Shown in pieces: positions 51,791 to 60,585 of a stretch of 64,000 nt of DNA. Source of the stretch: Thermovibrio sp. (GTDB lineage Bacteria > Aquificota > Aquificia > Desulfurobacteriales > Desulfurobacteriaceae); assembly GCA_015488335.1 (NCBI GenBank), contig WFNZ01000035.1:1-64000 (forward strand), given 5' to 3'. Each line of letters opens with the position of its first letter. Position 1 is the stretch's first letter. Both the position numbers and the translations under genes were made by a program. Under the pieces are notes generated by a model. That model ran no database searches. It saw only the letters and a program-made list of their open reading frames with translations, and was not told where the DNA came from.

Positions 51791-53239
51791 TTAGTCTTTC
51801 CAGAAGGCAGGAAGAAGAACCGTCAGTATCGGGAAAACTTCCAGTCTACCGAGAAGCATCTCTACCGACAGAAGGAATTTATCAAAACTGGAAAAGAAGG
51901 CAAAGTTGCCGGCCGGACCGACCTTACCAAGTCCGGGGCCTAAACTGGTTATACAGGCTATAGATGCTGAAAACGAAGTGATTAAATCGTATCCAGAAAT
52001 GGACAATATAAAGCCGAAAAGAAATGTTAAAGAAAAGTAAACAGAAATAAAAGCCCATATAGCATTTAACGTATCTACCTCAAGAACCTTTCCACTTAAA
52101 TCTATTCTGTAAACAAGCCTTGGGTGGGCAGTTTTTTTCACCTCTCTTGCCATAGTCTTCAACATAACTAAAAACCTAAACTGCTTTATTCCACCGCCAG
52201 TTGAACCGGAAGTAGCTCCAATAAGGGAGAGTATCATTAGAAGCGCGAGAATAGCTGGAGGCCAGTTAGAGTAGTCAGTTGAAGCAAATCCTGTAGTAGA
52301 AGCTGCTGTAGATACCTGAAAAAAGGCATAGCGGAAGGCTTGAAGTAGCGAACTATAAACACCATTGTTGTAGAGAAGTAGAGTAGCAAAGAGGGTAGAA
52401 AGCACAACAATAACCAAAAGAGATTTAACTTCATAGTAGGAAAAGAAGAGTTTGATGCTCTTCTTTTTGAAAGCTCTATAGTAAAGTGAAAGGTTGGTGG
52501 CTCCTAAGAGCATAAAAACGGCAATAACCATCTCTGCAGCCGGGGAGTTAAACGCTGCAACACCATCGTTTTTATCTGAAAATCCACCTGTAGCTATTGT
52601 TCCAAAGGTATGAATAACCGAATCATAGAGGCTCATTCCACAGAGCTTTAGCAAAACTATTTGCAAAACTGTTAAAGCAAGGTAAACGTAGAGGATAGCC
52701 TTTGCTATCTCTTTAACTTTAGGAAGAACCCTCTCTTCAACTGCCTTAGACGACTCAAATCTTATGAGTTGTGCACCGCCGGCTCCAAGGGCAGGAAGGA
52801 TTGAAAGAGAAAAGACAACAAAACCTATTCCACCTATCCAATGGGTAGTTGAACGCCAGAGGAGAACACTCTTTGGAAGGGCCTCTATATTGGTAAGGAT
52901 TGAAGCACCAGTTGTTGTAAAGCCGGAAACAGACTCAAAATAAGCATCGGCAAAATGGGGAATGGAATCTGTTTCCATATAGACAAGGGCAGAGAGGGCA
53001 GGGAAGAGAAACCAAACCAGAACAACAACTAATATGGCCTCTTTTACCGTTATGTCAGATACGTTTTCCTTTATCTGAAGGGCTATTAGGAAGAGAGCTC
53101 CCATCAGTATAGGAGGAAACAGGAAATCTTCGGTTAAACTGTCGTGAACAAGGTAAGAGTAACCTGCTGGTATCAGAAAAGAGAGGGATAGGAAGAAAAG
53201 AAGTATTACAACGTACTTAAATATGAGCTGATACCTCAA
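51791..53239 (-). CDS. trkH: Trk potassium uptake protein, membrane subunit
   Basis: 482 residues with about ten transmembrane helices. The four pore-loop filter segments are visible (for example FTTTGASIL, IATGGFSDKN, STTGFASTDYSNWP, and ITSLGPGLGKVGPAGNF). It forms the ion path of the K+ uptake system. The ATG overlaps the trkA stop (ATGA), so trkA and trkH are one operon. A/T-rich, with few copies of the iterated palindrome. Confidence 0.95.
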   Translation of the reverse strand: MRYQLIFKYVVILLFFLSLSFLIPAGYSYLVHDSLTEDFLFPPILMGALFLIALQIKENVSDITVKEAILVVVLVWFLFPALSALVYMETDSIPHFADAYFESVSGFTTTGASILTNIEALPKSVLLWRSTTHWIGGIGFVVFSLSILPALGAGGAQLIRFESSKAVEERVLPKVKEIAKAILYVYLALTVLQIVLLKLCGMSLYDSVIHTFGTIATGGFSDKNDGVAAFNSPAAEMVIAVFMLLGATNLSLYYRAFKKKSIKLFFSYYEVKSLLVIVVLSTLFATLLLYNNGVYSSLLQAFRYAFFQVSTAASTTGFASTDYSNWPPAILALLMILSLIGATSGSTGGGIKQFRFLVMLKTMAREVKKTAHPRLVYRIDLSGKVLEVDTLNAIWAFISVYFSLTFLFGFILSISGYDLITSFSASIACITSLGPGLGKVGPAGNFAFFSSFDKFLLSVEMLLGRLEVFPILTVLLPAFWKD

Positions 53240-54522
53240 CTCTCCCTCTTCTTAATACAGATAAGTTTGTCTCCTTTCTCAAGGAACGTGTTACCCCTTG
53301 CAAGCTCAACTTCTCCGTTCTTCCTTACCGCAACAATTAACCCACAAAAGCCCGAATCTTTTACCTTTTTATTAGTGCTCTTTTCAGGAACTTCCATCTC
53401 AACAATCTCAAGGTCTTCAGAGAGTTCAAAAATATCAATAAATTTTTTCCTACTGAGCTGACGGTAAACCTTTGAGGCCAGGAGTTTCCGCGGAATCAGT
53501 GGAACGTCTATTCCTATAGACGTAACTATTCCTTCGTACTCTGGATGCATAATAAGTGCAAGGGTTCTCTTTGCTCCCAACTTCTTGCAGAGAACGGCAG
53601 AGAGTATATTCTGCTCCTCATCTTCTGTTACTGATACAGTAAGATCTGCCTTCTCAATACCTTCTTCCTTTAGAAACTCTATATCGGAAAACTCTCCGTG
53701 GAAAACGTCTACCTTCGGGAACTTTCCAGAAATCTCCTCACACTTTTCCATATTAGAACAGACAAATTTCACCTTAACGGGAAGGTTTGAAAGCTGAGTA
53801 AGGAGCTCCTCCGTAAACCGTGAATAGCCAAAGACAAAGATGAGCTTTACAGGGGAATACTCTATACCCAAAACTTCAGCCAGTCGTTCGGCGTCTTCCT
53901 CTCTTACGGCAATGTAGAGTATATCGTTAGGGTACATAAAGTTTGTTCCAGATGGAATTATCGTTTTCCCTTCCCTCTCTATCGCAACAATGGTGAAGGG
54001 GAGCTTTTCTCTAACTTCTGAGAGCTCCATAATCTGCTTACCTGCCAGGGGATTCTCTGTAGTAAGTTTAAGTTTAAGAATTACAATCCCTTCACCCTCA
54101 AGCCTCACAACATCTAAGGCAAAAGGATATTTAACTTGGTTGAGAACCGCCTGAACGGTCTCTGAAAGGATATTCACAACGTCAACCCCAAGGAACTCTT
54201 TAACAGGAGGGGAAGAAAACGCCTTATTACTAACTCTTATAATTACTTTCTCTTTGTTGAGGAGAGACCTTAAAAGAATGGCTACAGATAGGTTTTTTTC
54301 ATCACTCTCTGTGACAACAACAAACAGATCAAATTCTTGAACGTTTTTCAAACAATTGACATCAAGAGCGTTGCAGTTAACCGTCATAACATCGTAACTG
54401 TAGGAGAGGTTTTCAAGCTTTGAAGAATCCACATCTATTACAGCAACTTCAAATCCCTCTCTGCTAAGTCTCTTTGCGAGGTAACTCCCAACTACTCCGG
54501 CACCAACTATACAGACTTTCAA
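53236..54522 (-). CDS. trkA: Trk potassium uptake protein, NAD-binding regulatory subunit
   Basis: 428 residues from a TTG. Two RCK (TrkA-N/TrkA-C) units are present: MKVCIVGAGVVGSYLAKRL with VIDVDSSKLENL, and LIFVFGYSRFTEELLTQL with the second Rossmann motif, each followed by a TrkA-C domain. It gates TrkH by binding nucleotides. The start is only 16 bases from the divergent murJ ATG. Confidence 0.95.
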   Translation of the reverse strand: MKVCIVGAGVVGSYLAKRLSREGFEVAVIDVDSSKLENLSYSYDVMTVNCNALDVNCLKNVQEFDLFVVVTESDEKNLSVAILLRSLLNKEKVIIRVSNKAFSSPPVKEFLGVDVVNILSETVQAVLNQVKYPFALDVVRLEGEGIVILKLKLTTENPLAGKQIMELSEVREKLPFTIVAIEREGKTIIPSGTNFMYPNDILYIAVREEDAERLAEVLGIEYSPVKLIFVFGYSRFTEELLTQLSNLPVKVKFVCSNMEKCEEISGKFPKVDVFHGEFSDIEFLKEEGIEKADLTVSVTEDEEQNILSAVLCKKLGAKRTLALIMHPEYEGIVTSIGIDVPLIPRKLLASKVYRQLSRKKFIDIFELSEDLEIVEMEVPEKSTNKKVKDSGFCGLIVAVRKNGEVELARGNTFLEKGDKLICIKKRES

Positions 54523-54538
54523 CTATAATTCCCCCGCT
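54523..54538. promoter_or_regulatory. Extremely short divergent control region between trkA and murJ
   Basis: Only 16 bases separate the TTG of trkA from the ATG of murJ. They contain a perfect TATAAT on the plus strand (54524-54529) ending 9 bases before murJ, and TATAGT on the minus strand overlapping the trkA start. No ribosome site fits before murJ, so a leaderless or near-leaderless transcript is possible. Confidence 0.45.
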
Positions 54539-56050
54539 ATGAAAAGTTCACTGCTAAAATCGGTAGGTATTGTATCACTGTCAATTTTCGGAAGCAGAGT
54601 TTTGGGACTTTTAAGAGATATTGTTATTGCCTCAACGTTCGGAGCAGGAGCTCTCACAGACGTCTTCTTCGTTGCATTCAGAATTCCAAACCTGCTGAGG
54701 AGGATTTTCGCAGAAGGTTCTTTTAACGCAGCTTTCGTTCCTGCGTTTACAAAAAAGCTAAAAGAATCAAAAGGGAAAGCGGAAGTTTTAGCAGGTCAGG
54801 TTTTCGGAGCTCTCTTAGTTCTTTTAACGCTAACCGTTGTTTTGGGGGAAATTCTTGCTCCTCTTATCGTAAAGGTTGTGGCTCCCGGGTTCAGCGGTGA
54901 GAAGTTCGCCTACGGAGTGAAGCTCCTGAGGGAGATGTTTCCATACATAATGCTCGTGAGTTTGACAGCCTTTCTCGGGGGAATCCTTAACAGCTTCAAC
55001 CGTTTCTTCGCTCCGGCTTTCTCAACAGCCCTCTTCAACCTCTCTCTCATCTTTTCGGCACTTTTTCTCTCCGGGGAGCTCTCTGTAGAGTCCCTCTCAA
55101 TCGGCGTTCTAATCGGTGGAGTCCTTCAGGTTCTTCTTCAGGTTCCGTTTTTAAAGAGCATCAGCTTTAACCTCAGGCCAATCTTCAGGCTATCTGAGGA
55201 GGCAAAAAAGGTTCTAATAAACACCGTTCCGGGAATTTTCGGGTTTGCCGTCCGCCAGCTCTCTATGTTGCTCGATACGGTAATAGCCTCTTTCCTCTCC
55301 TCAGGAGCAATCTCTTACCTCTACTACGCCAACAGGTTCGTTCAGCTTCCCTTAGGTATGTTTGCAATAGGCCTCTCTCAGGTTCTACTCCCGAGGCTCT
55401 CAAGGAAATTAGGAGAGAAGGACTACCACAGCGAGCTTGAGGCTGGAATTCTCCTCTGCTCTGCAGTCGTTATCCCGTCGGCAGTCGGCCTTATCCTTTT
55501 TGGAAAACCCATAGTTGACCTTGTTTTTAACCACGGAGCCTTTACGGAAAGGGACTTAATAGGAACTTACTCAGTCCTTGTCTGCTACTCTTTAGGGCTC
55601 TTCTTCTTCTCTATGGAGAAAATAGTCTCTAACGTTTACTACTCTTTAGAGGAGTTTAAGATACCGGTAAAGGTTGCAGCCTACACGCTGGTTTTTAACC
55701 TTATCGTCAACCTTATCCTCTGTTTTGGATTGGGAATGGGAGCTCCCGGCTTAGCCCTCGGAACCAGCTTAACCTCTCTCCTTAACCTTTTCGTCCTGCT
55801 GGCAATTTTAAGGAGGAAATTTGAAATTGACGTTGTCAGAATGGTTCTGGAGAAGGGAATCAGATACTCCTTCCTTTCCATTCCCGTGGGAGCTCTCTCT
55901 TTTCTTGGAAGTTCAGTTTACTCAGAAAACTGGAACATTTTAGAGAAAACTTTTGCTGTTTCATTGATAATTGGGGGAGCGGTTGTTGTTTACGGAGCTC
56001 TCCTCTTCTTTATAAAAGACCCAGTTATCCAGAAGCTCAAGGAGGTTTAA
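54539..56050 (+). CDS. murJ: Lipid II flippase MurJ (MviN)
   Basis: 503 residues with about 14 transmembrane helices. The N-terminal signature SLSIFGSRVLGLLRDIVIASTFGAGALTDVFFVAFRIPNLLRRIFAEGSFNAAFVP is a textbook MurJ start, which fixes the ATG despite the lack of a ribosome site. It flips lipid II for peptidoglycan synthesis. lgt follows with no gap between stop and ATG, and ilvE follows lgt in the same way. Confidence 0.96.
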   Translation: MKSSLLKSVGIVSLSIFGSRVLGLLRDIVIASTFGAGALTDVFFVAFRIPNLLRRIFAEGSFNAAFVPAFTKKLKESKGKAEVLAGQVFGALLVLLTLTVVLGEILAPLIVKVVAPGFSGEKFAYGVKLLREMFPYIMLVSLTAFLGGILNSFNRFFAPAFSTALFNLSLIFSALFLSGELSVESLSIGVLIGGVLQVLLQVPFLKSISFNLRPIFRLSEEAKKVLINTVPGIFGFAVRQLSMLLDTVIASFLSSGAISYLYYANRFVQLPLGMFAIGLSQVLLPRLSRKLGEKDYHSELEAGILLCSAVVIPSAVGLILFGKPIVDLVFNHGAFTERDLIGTYSVLVCYSLGLFFFSMEKIVSNVYYSLEEFKIPVKVAAYTLVFNLIVNLILCFGLGMGAPGLALGTSLTSLLNLFVLLAILRRKFEIDVVRMVLEKGIRYSFLSIPVGALSFLGSSVYSENWNILEKTFAVSLIIGGAVVVYGALLFFIKDPVIQKLKEV

Positions 56051-56809
56051 ATGCACCCGATACTCTTTAAAATCGGCCCCATTACCATCTACACTTACGG
56101 AGTGATGGTTGCTTTAGGGATTTTCTTCGGCTCCCTCGTCTTAGTTAAGCTCTCAGAGAGGGAGGGAATCAGGAGGGAAGACGTTGTTGACATAGCATTC
56201 TGGAGCATCGTTGCAGGCTTCATTGGTGCAAGGCTCTTCTTTTTCCTCTACAACCCAGAGTATCTAAAACCCTGGTATAGAATCTTCTTCGTCTGGGAAG
56301 GGGGACTTGTCTGGTACGGTGGGGTGGTATTTGGAGCTCTCACCGCCATCTACTTCATCGTAAAGAGGAAAATCCCCGTCTGGAGGTTTGCAGACGCAAT
56401 AGCAATTGCCCTCTCAGTTGGCCTCGGTTTTGGAAGGATAGGCTGCACCATGGCCGGATGCTGCTACGGAAAGGTGTGCCACGCCCCCTTTGCCATCGTC
56501 TTCACAAATCCCCACTCTGCAGCCCCTTTAAACGTTCCCCTCTGGCCAACAGAACCAATTTCCTCAGCCGCCAACTTCCTCATAGCATTTATCCTCTATC
56601 TCCTTTATAAAAGGAGAAAAACTCCGGGGGAAATTTTCGGTTTCTATTTGATTTTCTACGGAATTTTCCGGTTCTTGATAGAGTTTGTGAGGGCAACCCC
56701 AAAAGAGATACTTGGAACCTTCAGCAACAACCAGGTAATAAGTATTATAATGGTCGCCGCAGGAATAGTTATCGTTATCTACAGGAGAAAAAGAACGGAG
56801 GAAGTATAA
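56051..56809 (+). CDS. lgt: Prolipoprotein diacylglyceryl transferase
   Basis: 252 residues with seven or so transmembrane segments. Family motifs are FKIGPITIYTYGVMVALGIFFG, FIGARLFFFLYNPEY, WEGGLVWYGGVVFG, LGFGRIGCTMAGCCYGKVC and PTEPISSAANFLIAF with the final RFLIEFVRA. It attaches diacylglycerol to the lipobox cysteine of lipoproteins such as those at 2.4 kb and 28.6 kb. The short NGE-lacking variant GCTMAGCCYG replaces the HGNF-type motif of enterobacteria, as in several other phyla. Confidence 0.94.
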   Translation: MHPILFKIGPITIYTYGVMVALGIFFGSLVLVKLSEREGIRREDVVDIAFWSIVAGFIGARLFFFLYNPEYLKPWYRIFFVWEGGLVWYGGVVFGALTAIYFIVKRKIPVWRFADAIAIALSVGLGFGRIGCTMAGCCYGKVCHAPFAIVFTNPHSAAPLNVPLWPTEPISSAANFLIAFILYLLYKRRKTPGEIFGFYLIFYGIFRFLIEFVRATPKEILGTFSNNQVISIIMVAAGIVIVIYRRKRTEEV

Positions 56810-57724
56810 ATGGGAAGGTTTGCCTACTTTGAGGGAAGGTTTGTCCCCATTGAAGAGGCCAACATAAACATACAGACAAACTCTTTCCACTACGGAACGG
56901 CAGTTTTTGAGGGGATAAGGGCCTACTGGAACGAGGAGAAGAAACAGCTCTTCGGCCTCTTCGTTAAGGAGCACTACGAAAGGATGCTTGCAAACTGCAA
57001 AATCCTGAACCTGAAGGTTGAAAAGAGCGCAGAGGAGCTCACAGAAATCACAGTTGAGCTCTTAAGGAAGTGTGGCCACAAGGAGGATACATACATAAGG
57101 CCCATAGCCTACTTTGCAGATCTTAAAATCTCTCCAAAGCTCGTAGGCTACAGAACGGAAATCGCCATTTACACGGTTCCCCTGGGAGACTACTTAGACC
57201 TCTCAAGGGGGCTAAAGGCAAAAACCTCAAGCTGGCACAGGATAAACGACACGATGATTCCTGCAAGGTGTAAGGTTGCAGGAGCATACGTAAACAGCGC
57301 CTTTGCAAAAACCGAAGCACTCTTGAACGGATACGACGAAGCCATAATGCTCAACCCCGACGGAACTGTGGCAGAGGGAAGCGGAGAGAACGTATTTATA
57401 GTGAGGAACGGAAAACTGATAACTACTCCATCGGCCTCAAACATCTTAGAAGGAATCACGAGGAATGCAGTAATTGAACTTGCAAGGAATGAATTAGGAA
57501 TAGAGGTTGAAGAGAGACCCATCTTAAGGAGCGAACTCTACGTTGCAGACGAAGTCTTCTATACGGGAACGGCAGCACAGGTTGCTCCGGTTGTTCAGGT
57601 TGACCACGTTGTTATAGGAAACGGAGAGATAGGTCCCATTACAAAAAGGCTTCAGGAGGTTTACTTCTCAATAGTTAAGGGAGAGAACGAAAAATACTCC
57701 CACTGGCTAACTCCCGTTTACTGA
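56810..57724 (+). CDS. ilvE: Branched-chain amino acid aminotransferase
   Basis: 304 residues, normal length. It has NSFHYGTAVFEGIRAYW, RPIAYFAD, the PLP-lysine region IPARCKVAGAYVNSAFAKTEALLNGYDEAIMLN, EGSGENVFIV and TGTAAQVAPV, all fold-type IV family marks. It makes or degrades valine, leucine and isoleucine. GGAGGAAGTATAA precedes the ATG. A toxin-antitoxin-like pair follows 6 bases after its stop. Confidence 0.96.
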   Translation: MGRFAYFEGRFVPIEEANINIQTNSFHYGTAVFEGIRAYWNEEKKQLFGLFVKEHYERMLANCKILNLKVEKSAEELTEITVELLRKCGHKEDTYIRPIAYFADLKISPKLVGYRTEIAIYTVPLGDYLDLSRGLKAKTSSWHRINDTMIPARCKVAGAYVNSAFAKTEALLNGYDEAIMLNPDGTVAEGSGENVFIVRNGKLITTPSASNILEGITRNAVIELARNELGIEVEERPILRSELYVADEVFYTGTAAQVAPVVQVDHVVIGNGEIGPITKRLQEVYFSIVKGENEKYSHWLTPVY

Positions 57725-57730
57725 TTCAAG

Positions 57731-58030
57731 ATGAAAGTAAGGCTTTCCGATGCAGAGTTAAGGGCAATAAAGGAAACTGTAAGGGAAGTTTTTGGAGAAA
57801 GGGCAAGGGTCTGGCTCTTTGGCTCAAGGGTTAGAAAGGAACTTAAAGGTGGAGACATTGACCTGTTTATTGAAGTTCCCAAAGGGGAGAGGAACCCTGA
57901 GAAGAAGGTTAAGTTCCTTGTAAAGCTTAAGGAGAGGATAGGGGAACAGAAAATTGACCTGATTGTGAAAGAGGAGGGGGAGAGCGATTTTATATCTTTA
58001 GAAGCAAAGAGGACAGGAGTTGAACTTTGA
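57731..58030 (+). CDS. mntA: MntA-type nucleotidyltransferase antitoxin
   Basis: 99 residues. The minimal nucleotidyltransferase motif is intact: WLFGSRVRKELKGGDIDLFIE, with Gly31-Ser32 and Asp42-x-Asp44 (GSx9DxD), and a third acidic residue in KIDLIVKE. In characterised pairs MntA adds AMP groups to the HEPN toxin's tyrosine and silences it. The next gene, coupled by a TTGA overlap, encodes that HEPN protein. The pair is inserted between ilvE and the RACo-like gene, reading in the same direction with no separate promoter visible. Confidence 0.88.
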   Translation: MKVRLSDAELRAIKETVREVFGERARVWLFGSRVRKELKGGDIDLFIEVPKGERNPEKKVKFLVKLKERIGEQKIDLIVKEEGESDFISLEAKRTGVEL

Positions 58031-58485
58031 AAGACTTGCGAAGGGTTTTAAGGGAGATAGAAAAACATAAGGAACGGCTCTTATACGCAAAAAATAAGAT
58101 AGAGAAATGGGGAGAACTCTCTCCTCAAACCCTTGAAGACCCGGAAAAAGTTGAAACGATAGACTCTTTCATTTTCAGGTTCTCAAAACTTCAAGACTCA
58201 ATAGGACAGAAACTCTTTCCTCTAACCCTTGAGTTTTTAGGAGAAGAGGTAAGAAGTAAACCGTTTATCGACATACTGAACCGCCTTGAACAGCTTGAGC
58301 TGATAGAGTCGGCAGAGAAGTGGAAAGAGCTGAGGGAGCTCCGCAACCCCTTAACCCATACATACCCCTGGGAAAAAGAGGAGCTCATTGAAAACCTTAA
58401 GCTTGCCCTTAAAAGGTCGGAAGAGCTCGTGTCAACCCTTGAAAGATTCAAAGAGTTCCTGCGAAAGAGAGGTTTGAAAGCTTGA
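58027..58485 (+). CDS. hepT: HepT-type HEPN toxin
   Basis: 152 residues, a bit longer than typical HepT. The HEPN ribonuclease motif Rx4HxY is complete: Arg106-NPLT-His111-Thr-Tyr113, inside RELRNPLTHTYPWEKEEL. Mostly helical. HepT cleaves RNA; the tyrosine is the site modified by MntA. The start is TTG overlapping the mntA stop, and its stop overlaps the next gene's TTG. The N-terminal extension (about 1-45, Lys/Glu-rich) is outside the usual core. It is otherwise an ordinary member of the family. Confidence 0.85.
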   Translation: MKDLRRVLREIEKHKERLLYAKNKIEKWGELSPQTLEDPEKVETIDSFIFRFSKLQDSIGQKLFPLTLEFLGEEVRSKPFIDILNRLEQLELIESAEKWKELRELRNPLTHTYPWEKEELIENLKLALKRSEELVSTLERFKEFLRKRGLKA

Positions 58486-59915
58486 AATTAAAAGTCTCCG
58501 TTCCTGAAGGGAAAACTCTTTATCAGGTTCTCAGGGAAAAGGGATTTATGCGCTCCGCCTACTGCGGAGGCAGGGGAATATGCGGAAAGTGTATCGTTAA
58601 GGTAGGCGAGAAAGAGGAACTTGCCTGTCTGCTCTTCGGCCCCTTTGAGGGGGAGGTGGAAATCCCTGAGGAGAACCTGATTTCAAAGGGAGAAGCTCTC
58701 CCCGACATCCCCGTTGAAAGCAGAGAAGGGTTTGGAGTTGCCGTTGACCTTGGAACAACAGGCGTTGAGGCGGCACTCTTTGACCTCTCAAACGGTAAGT
58801 TCATAAAAAGCCTGAAAACCCTCAACTTCCAGTCTGCGTTTGGAGCAGACGTTGTAACGAGGGTTGAGCTTGCAAGGGAGAACTACGGCAAGGAGAGGGA
58901 GCTCCTCTTAAAAACTCTCTCGTTCCTGTTTAAGGAGCTGGGAACTCCTGTAAAAGAAGTAGTGGTCGTCTCAAACTCCGTCATCCACCACTTCCTCTTA
59001 GGGCTTCCCGTTTCAGGGTTTGAGAGGTTTCCCTTTAAACTTGAACTTGAAGAGGAGGTCTATACAACGGGAAGAGAGCTGGGGTTAGAAGGGTTTGAGG
59101 AGATCGTTTTTTACGTTCCACCGCCGTTAAAGAGCTTCATAGGTTCAGACTTCCTCTCAAACCTCTTAGTTCTAACGAAGGAGAGCTCCAACTTTGGAGT
59201 TGCAGACCTTGGAACAAATGCTGAGATGGGCATCTGGAAAGAGGGCGAAGGGGTTGCAGCTTCAGTCCCTGCAGGACCTGCCTTTGAAGGGGTTGGCCTC
59301 TTCTCCGGAATGAGGGCCGTTGAAGGAGCCATATACAAGGTCTTCTTTGACGGAAGGGACTTTAGGTTTCTGACGATTGGGAACAGAGAACCGTTAGGGA
59401 TATGCGCAAGCGGCTACTTTGACCTGATTTACCTCTTAAAGAGCTTCAGAGTCCTGACAGAGGAAGGAACGATAAGAGCAGAGAACATCCCGCCACTGAT
59501 AGCCCAGAGGATAAAGGAAATAAACGGGGAAAGGGCCTTTGTCCTATATGAAACCGAAGATGTCCTGATTGCCTTGACTCAAAGCGACATCAGGAAGTTC
59601 CTCCTGGCAAAGGGAGCCGTTTACGGAGCTTTCAAAACCCTCTCAGAGGAGGCGGGAGCTCCAGAAGAACTCTTCTTCTCCGGAGCCTTTGGAAGCCACA
59701 TAGACAGAAGGAGCGTTAAGGGGCTGAAACTGATTCCGGGGAACTTCCCCGAGCCCGTCGCAGCCGGAAACTTAGCCCTTAAAGGAGCCTCACTGCTCCT
59801 TGGAAGGAGAGAGGAGAGGGAAAAAATTAAGGAGATAAAGAGGGCTGTTCAGCCCGTTGAGCTTGCAACGAACAAAACCTTTGAAAAGGCCTACATTGAA
59901 GGGATGGAGCTGTGA
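58482..59915 (+). CDS. 2Fe-2S ferredoxin-ASKHA protein (RACo-like corrinoid-activation type)
   Basis: 477 residues. An N-terminal plant-type 2Fe-2S domain has Cys28, Cys34, Cys37 and Cys49 (YCGGRGICGKC, LACL). A DUF4445/ASKHA ATPase follows, with the phosphate motifs VAVDLGTTGVEAALFDL, FGVADLGTNAEMGIW and FSGAFGSHIDRRSVKGLKLIP. RACo-type proteins reactivate oxidised corrinoid enzymes (corrinoid Fe-S protein or methyltransferases) using ATP and electrons. The target is not in the window. The start is TTG, overlapping the hepT stop. Confidence 0.85.
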   Translation: MKLKVSVPEGKTLYQVLREKGFMRSAYCGGRGICGKCIVKVGEKEELACLLFGPFEGEVEIPEENLISKGEALPDIPVESREGFGVAVDLGTTGVEAALFDLSNGKFIKSLKTLNFQSAFGADVVTRVELARENYGKERELLLKTLSFLFKELGTPVKEVVVVSNSVIHHFLLGLPVSGFERFPFKLELEEEVYTTGRELGLEGFEEIVFYVPPPLKSFIGSDFLSNLLVLTKESSNFGVADLGTNAEMGIWKEGEGVAASVPAGPAFEGVGLFSGMRAVEGAIYKVFFDGRDFRFLTIGNREPLGICASGYFDLIYLLKSFRVLTEEGTIRAENIPPLIAQRIKEINGERAFVLYETEDVLIALTQSDIRKFLLAKGAVYGAFKTLSEEAGAPEELFFSGAFGSHIDRRSVKGLKLIPGNFPEPVAAGNLALKGASLLLGRREEREKIKEIKRAVQPVELATNKTFEKAYIEGMEL

Positions 59916-60166
59916 GACCCCTAATAAAAGGAAGAAATTTGGTTTACAGAGTTAACCCCAAAGACATAGCTTTTATAAACGCCGTTTTTGAGTGGTTCCA
60001 CGAAGTTGCAACGGTCAGAACCAGAGACCCGAAAGAGGGACTGATAGAGCTCTGGATAGCCCCCGACTTCTTTGACGATGCGATGAAGGCAGTTGAACAC
60101 CTTAAGAACTTCGTTGATAAAATGGAGTTCGTAGAAGAGGTGGGAGATAACTGGTGGAGAGAATAG
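59912..60166 (+). CDS. DUF4911-type small protein
   Basis: 84 residues from a GTG overlapping the RACo-like gene's stop. The pattern LVYRVNPKDIAFINAVFEWFHEVATVRTRDPKEGLIELWIAPDF is an alpha-beta fold of the DUF4911 family, as far as I recall. This family is found in anaerobes and has no known function. Immediate neighbours are the RACo-like protein and gspG. Confidence 0.6.
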   Translation: MRPLIKGRNLVYRVNPKDIAFINAVFEWFHEVATVRTRDPKEGLIELWIAPDFFDDAMKAVEHLKNFVDKMEFVEEVGDNWWRE

Positions 60167-60177
60167 AGGAGGTCAAG

Positions 60178-60585
60178 TTGGAGAGGAGAAAGAGAAAAGG
60201 TTTTACGCTCCTTGAGCTGATGATTGTAATCATCATTTTAGGAATGCTTGCAGGTCTCATAGGACTCAAGCTCATAAAGAGGGGGGAAGAGGCAAAGGTT
60301 ACCCTCACCCAGGTTCAGATGAAGAATTTAGAGGAAGCCCTGAACCTCTACAAGCTCCACAACTCACTCTACCCTACAACTGAACAGGGGCTTAAAGCCC
60401 TGGTTGAGAAACCGAAAATTGAACCGATACCTAAAAACTGGAAAGGGCCCTACATAGAGAAAGTTCCAAAAGACGCCTGGGGGAACGACTTTATCTACAT
60501 CTCAGACGGTAAACACTTTACACTCATCTCCCCCGGCCCCGACGGAGAAGAGGGGACAGACGACGACCTGAAGGTGAGCCAGTAA
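60178..60585 (+). CDS. gspG: Type II secretion major pseudopilin GspG
   Basis: 135 residues from a TTG with GAGGAGG 5 bases upstream; a GTG at 60154 is in frame but has no site. A short basic leader (MERRKRKG) ends at the prepilin cleavage site before FTLLELMIVIIILGMLAGL. The C-terminal domain has the GspG features YPTTEQGLKALVEKP and PKDAWGNDFIYISDG with the Ca-binding end SPGPDGEEGTDDDL. It builds the pseudopilus for protein export. It is isolated here: no other gsp genes are in the window. Confidence 0.93.
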   Translation: MERRKRKGFTLLELMIVIIILGMLAGLIGLKLIKRGEEAKVTLTQVQMKNLEEALNLYKLHNSLYPTTEQGLKALVEKPKIEPIPKNWKGPYIEKVPKDAWGNDFIYISDGKHFTLISPGPDGEEGTDDDLKVSQ

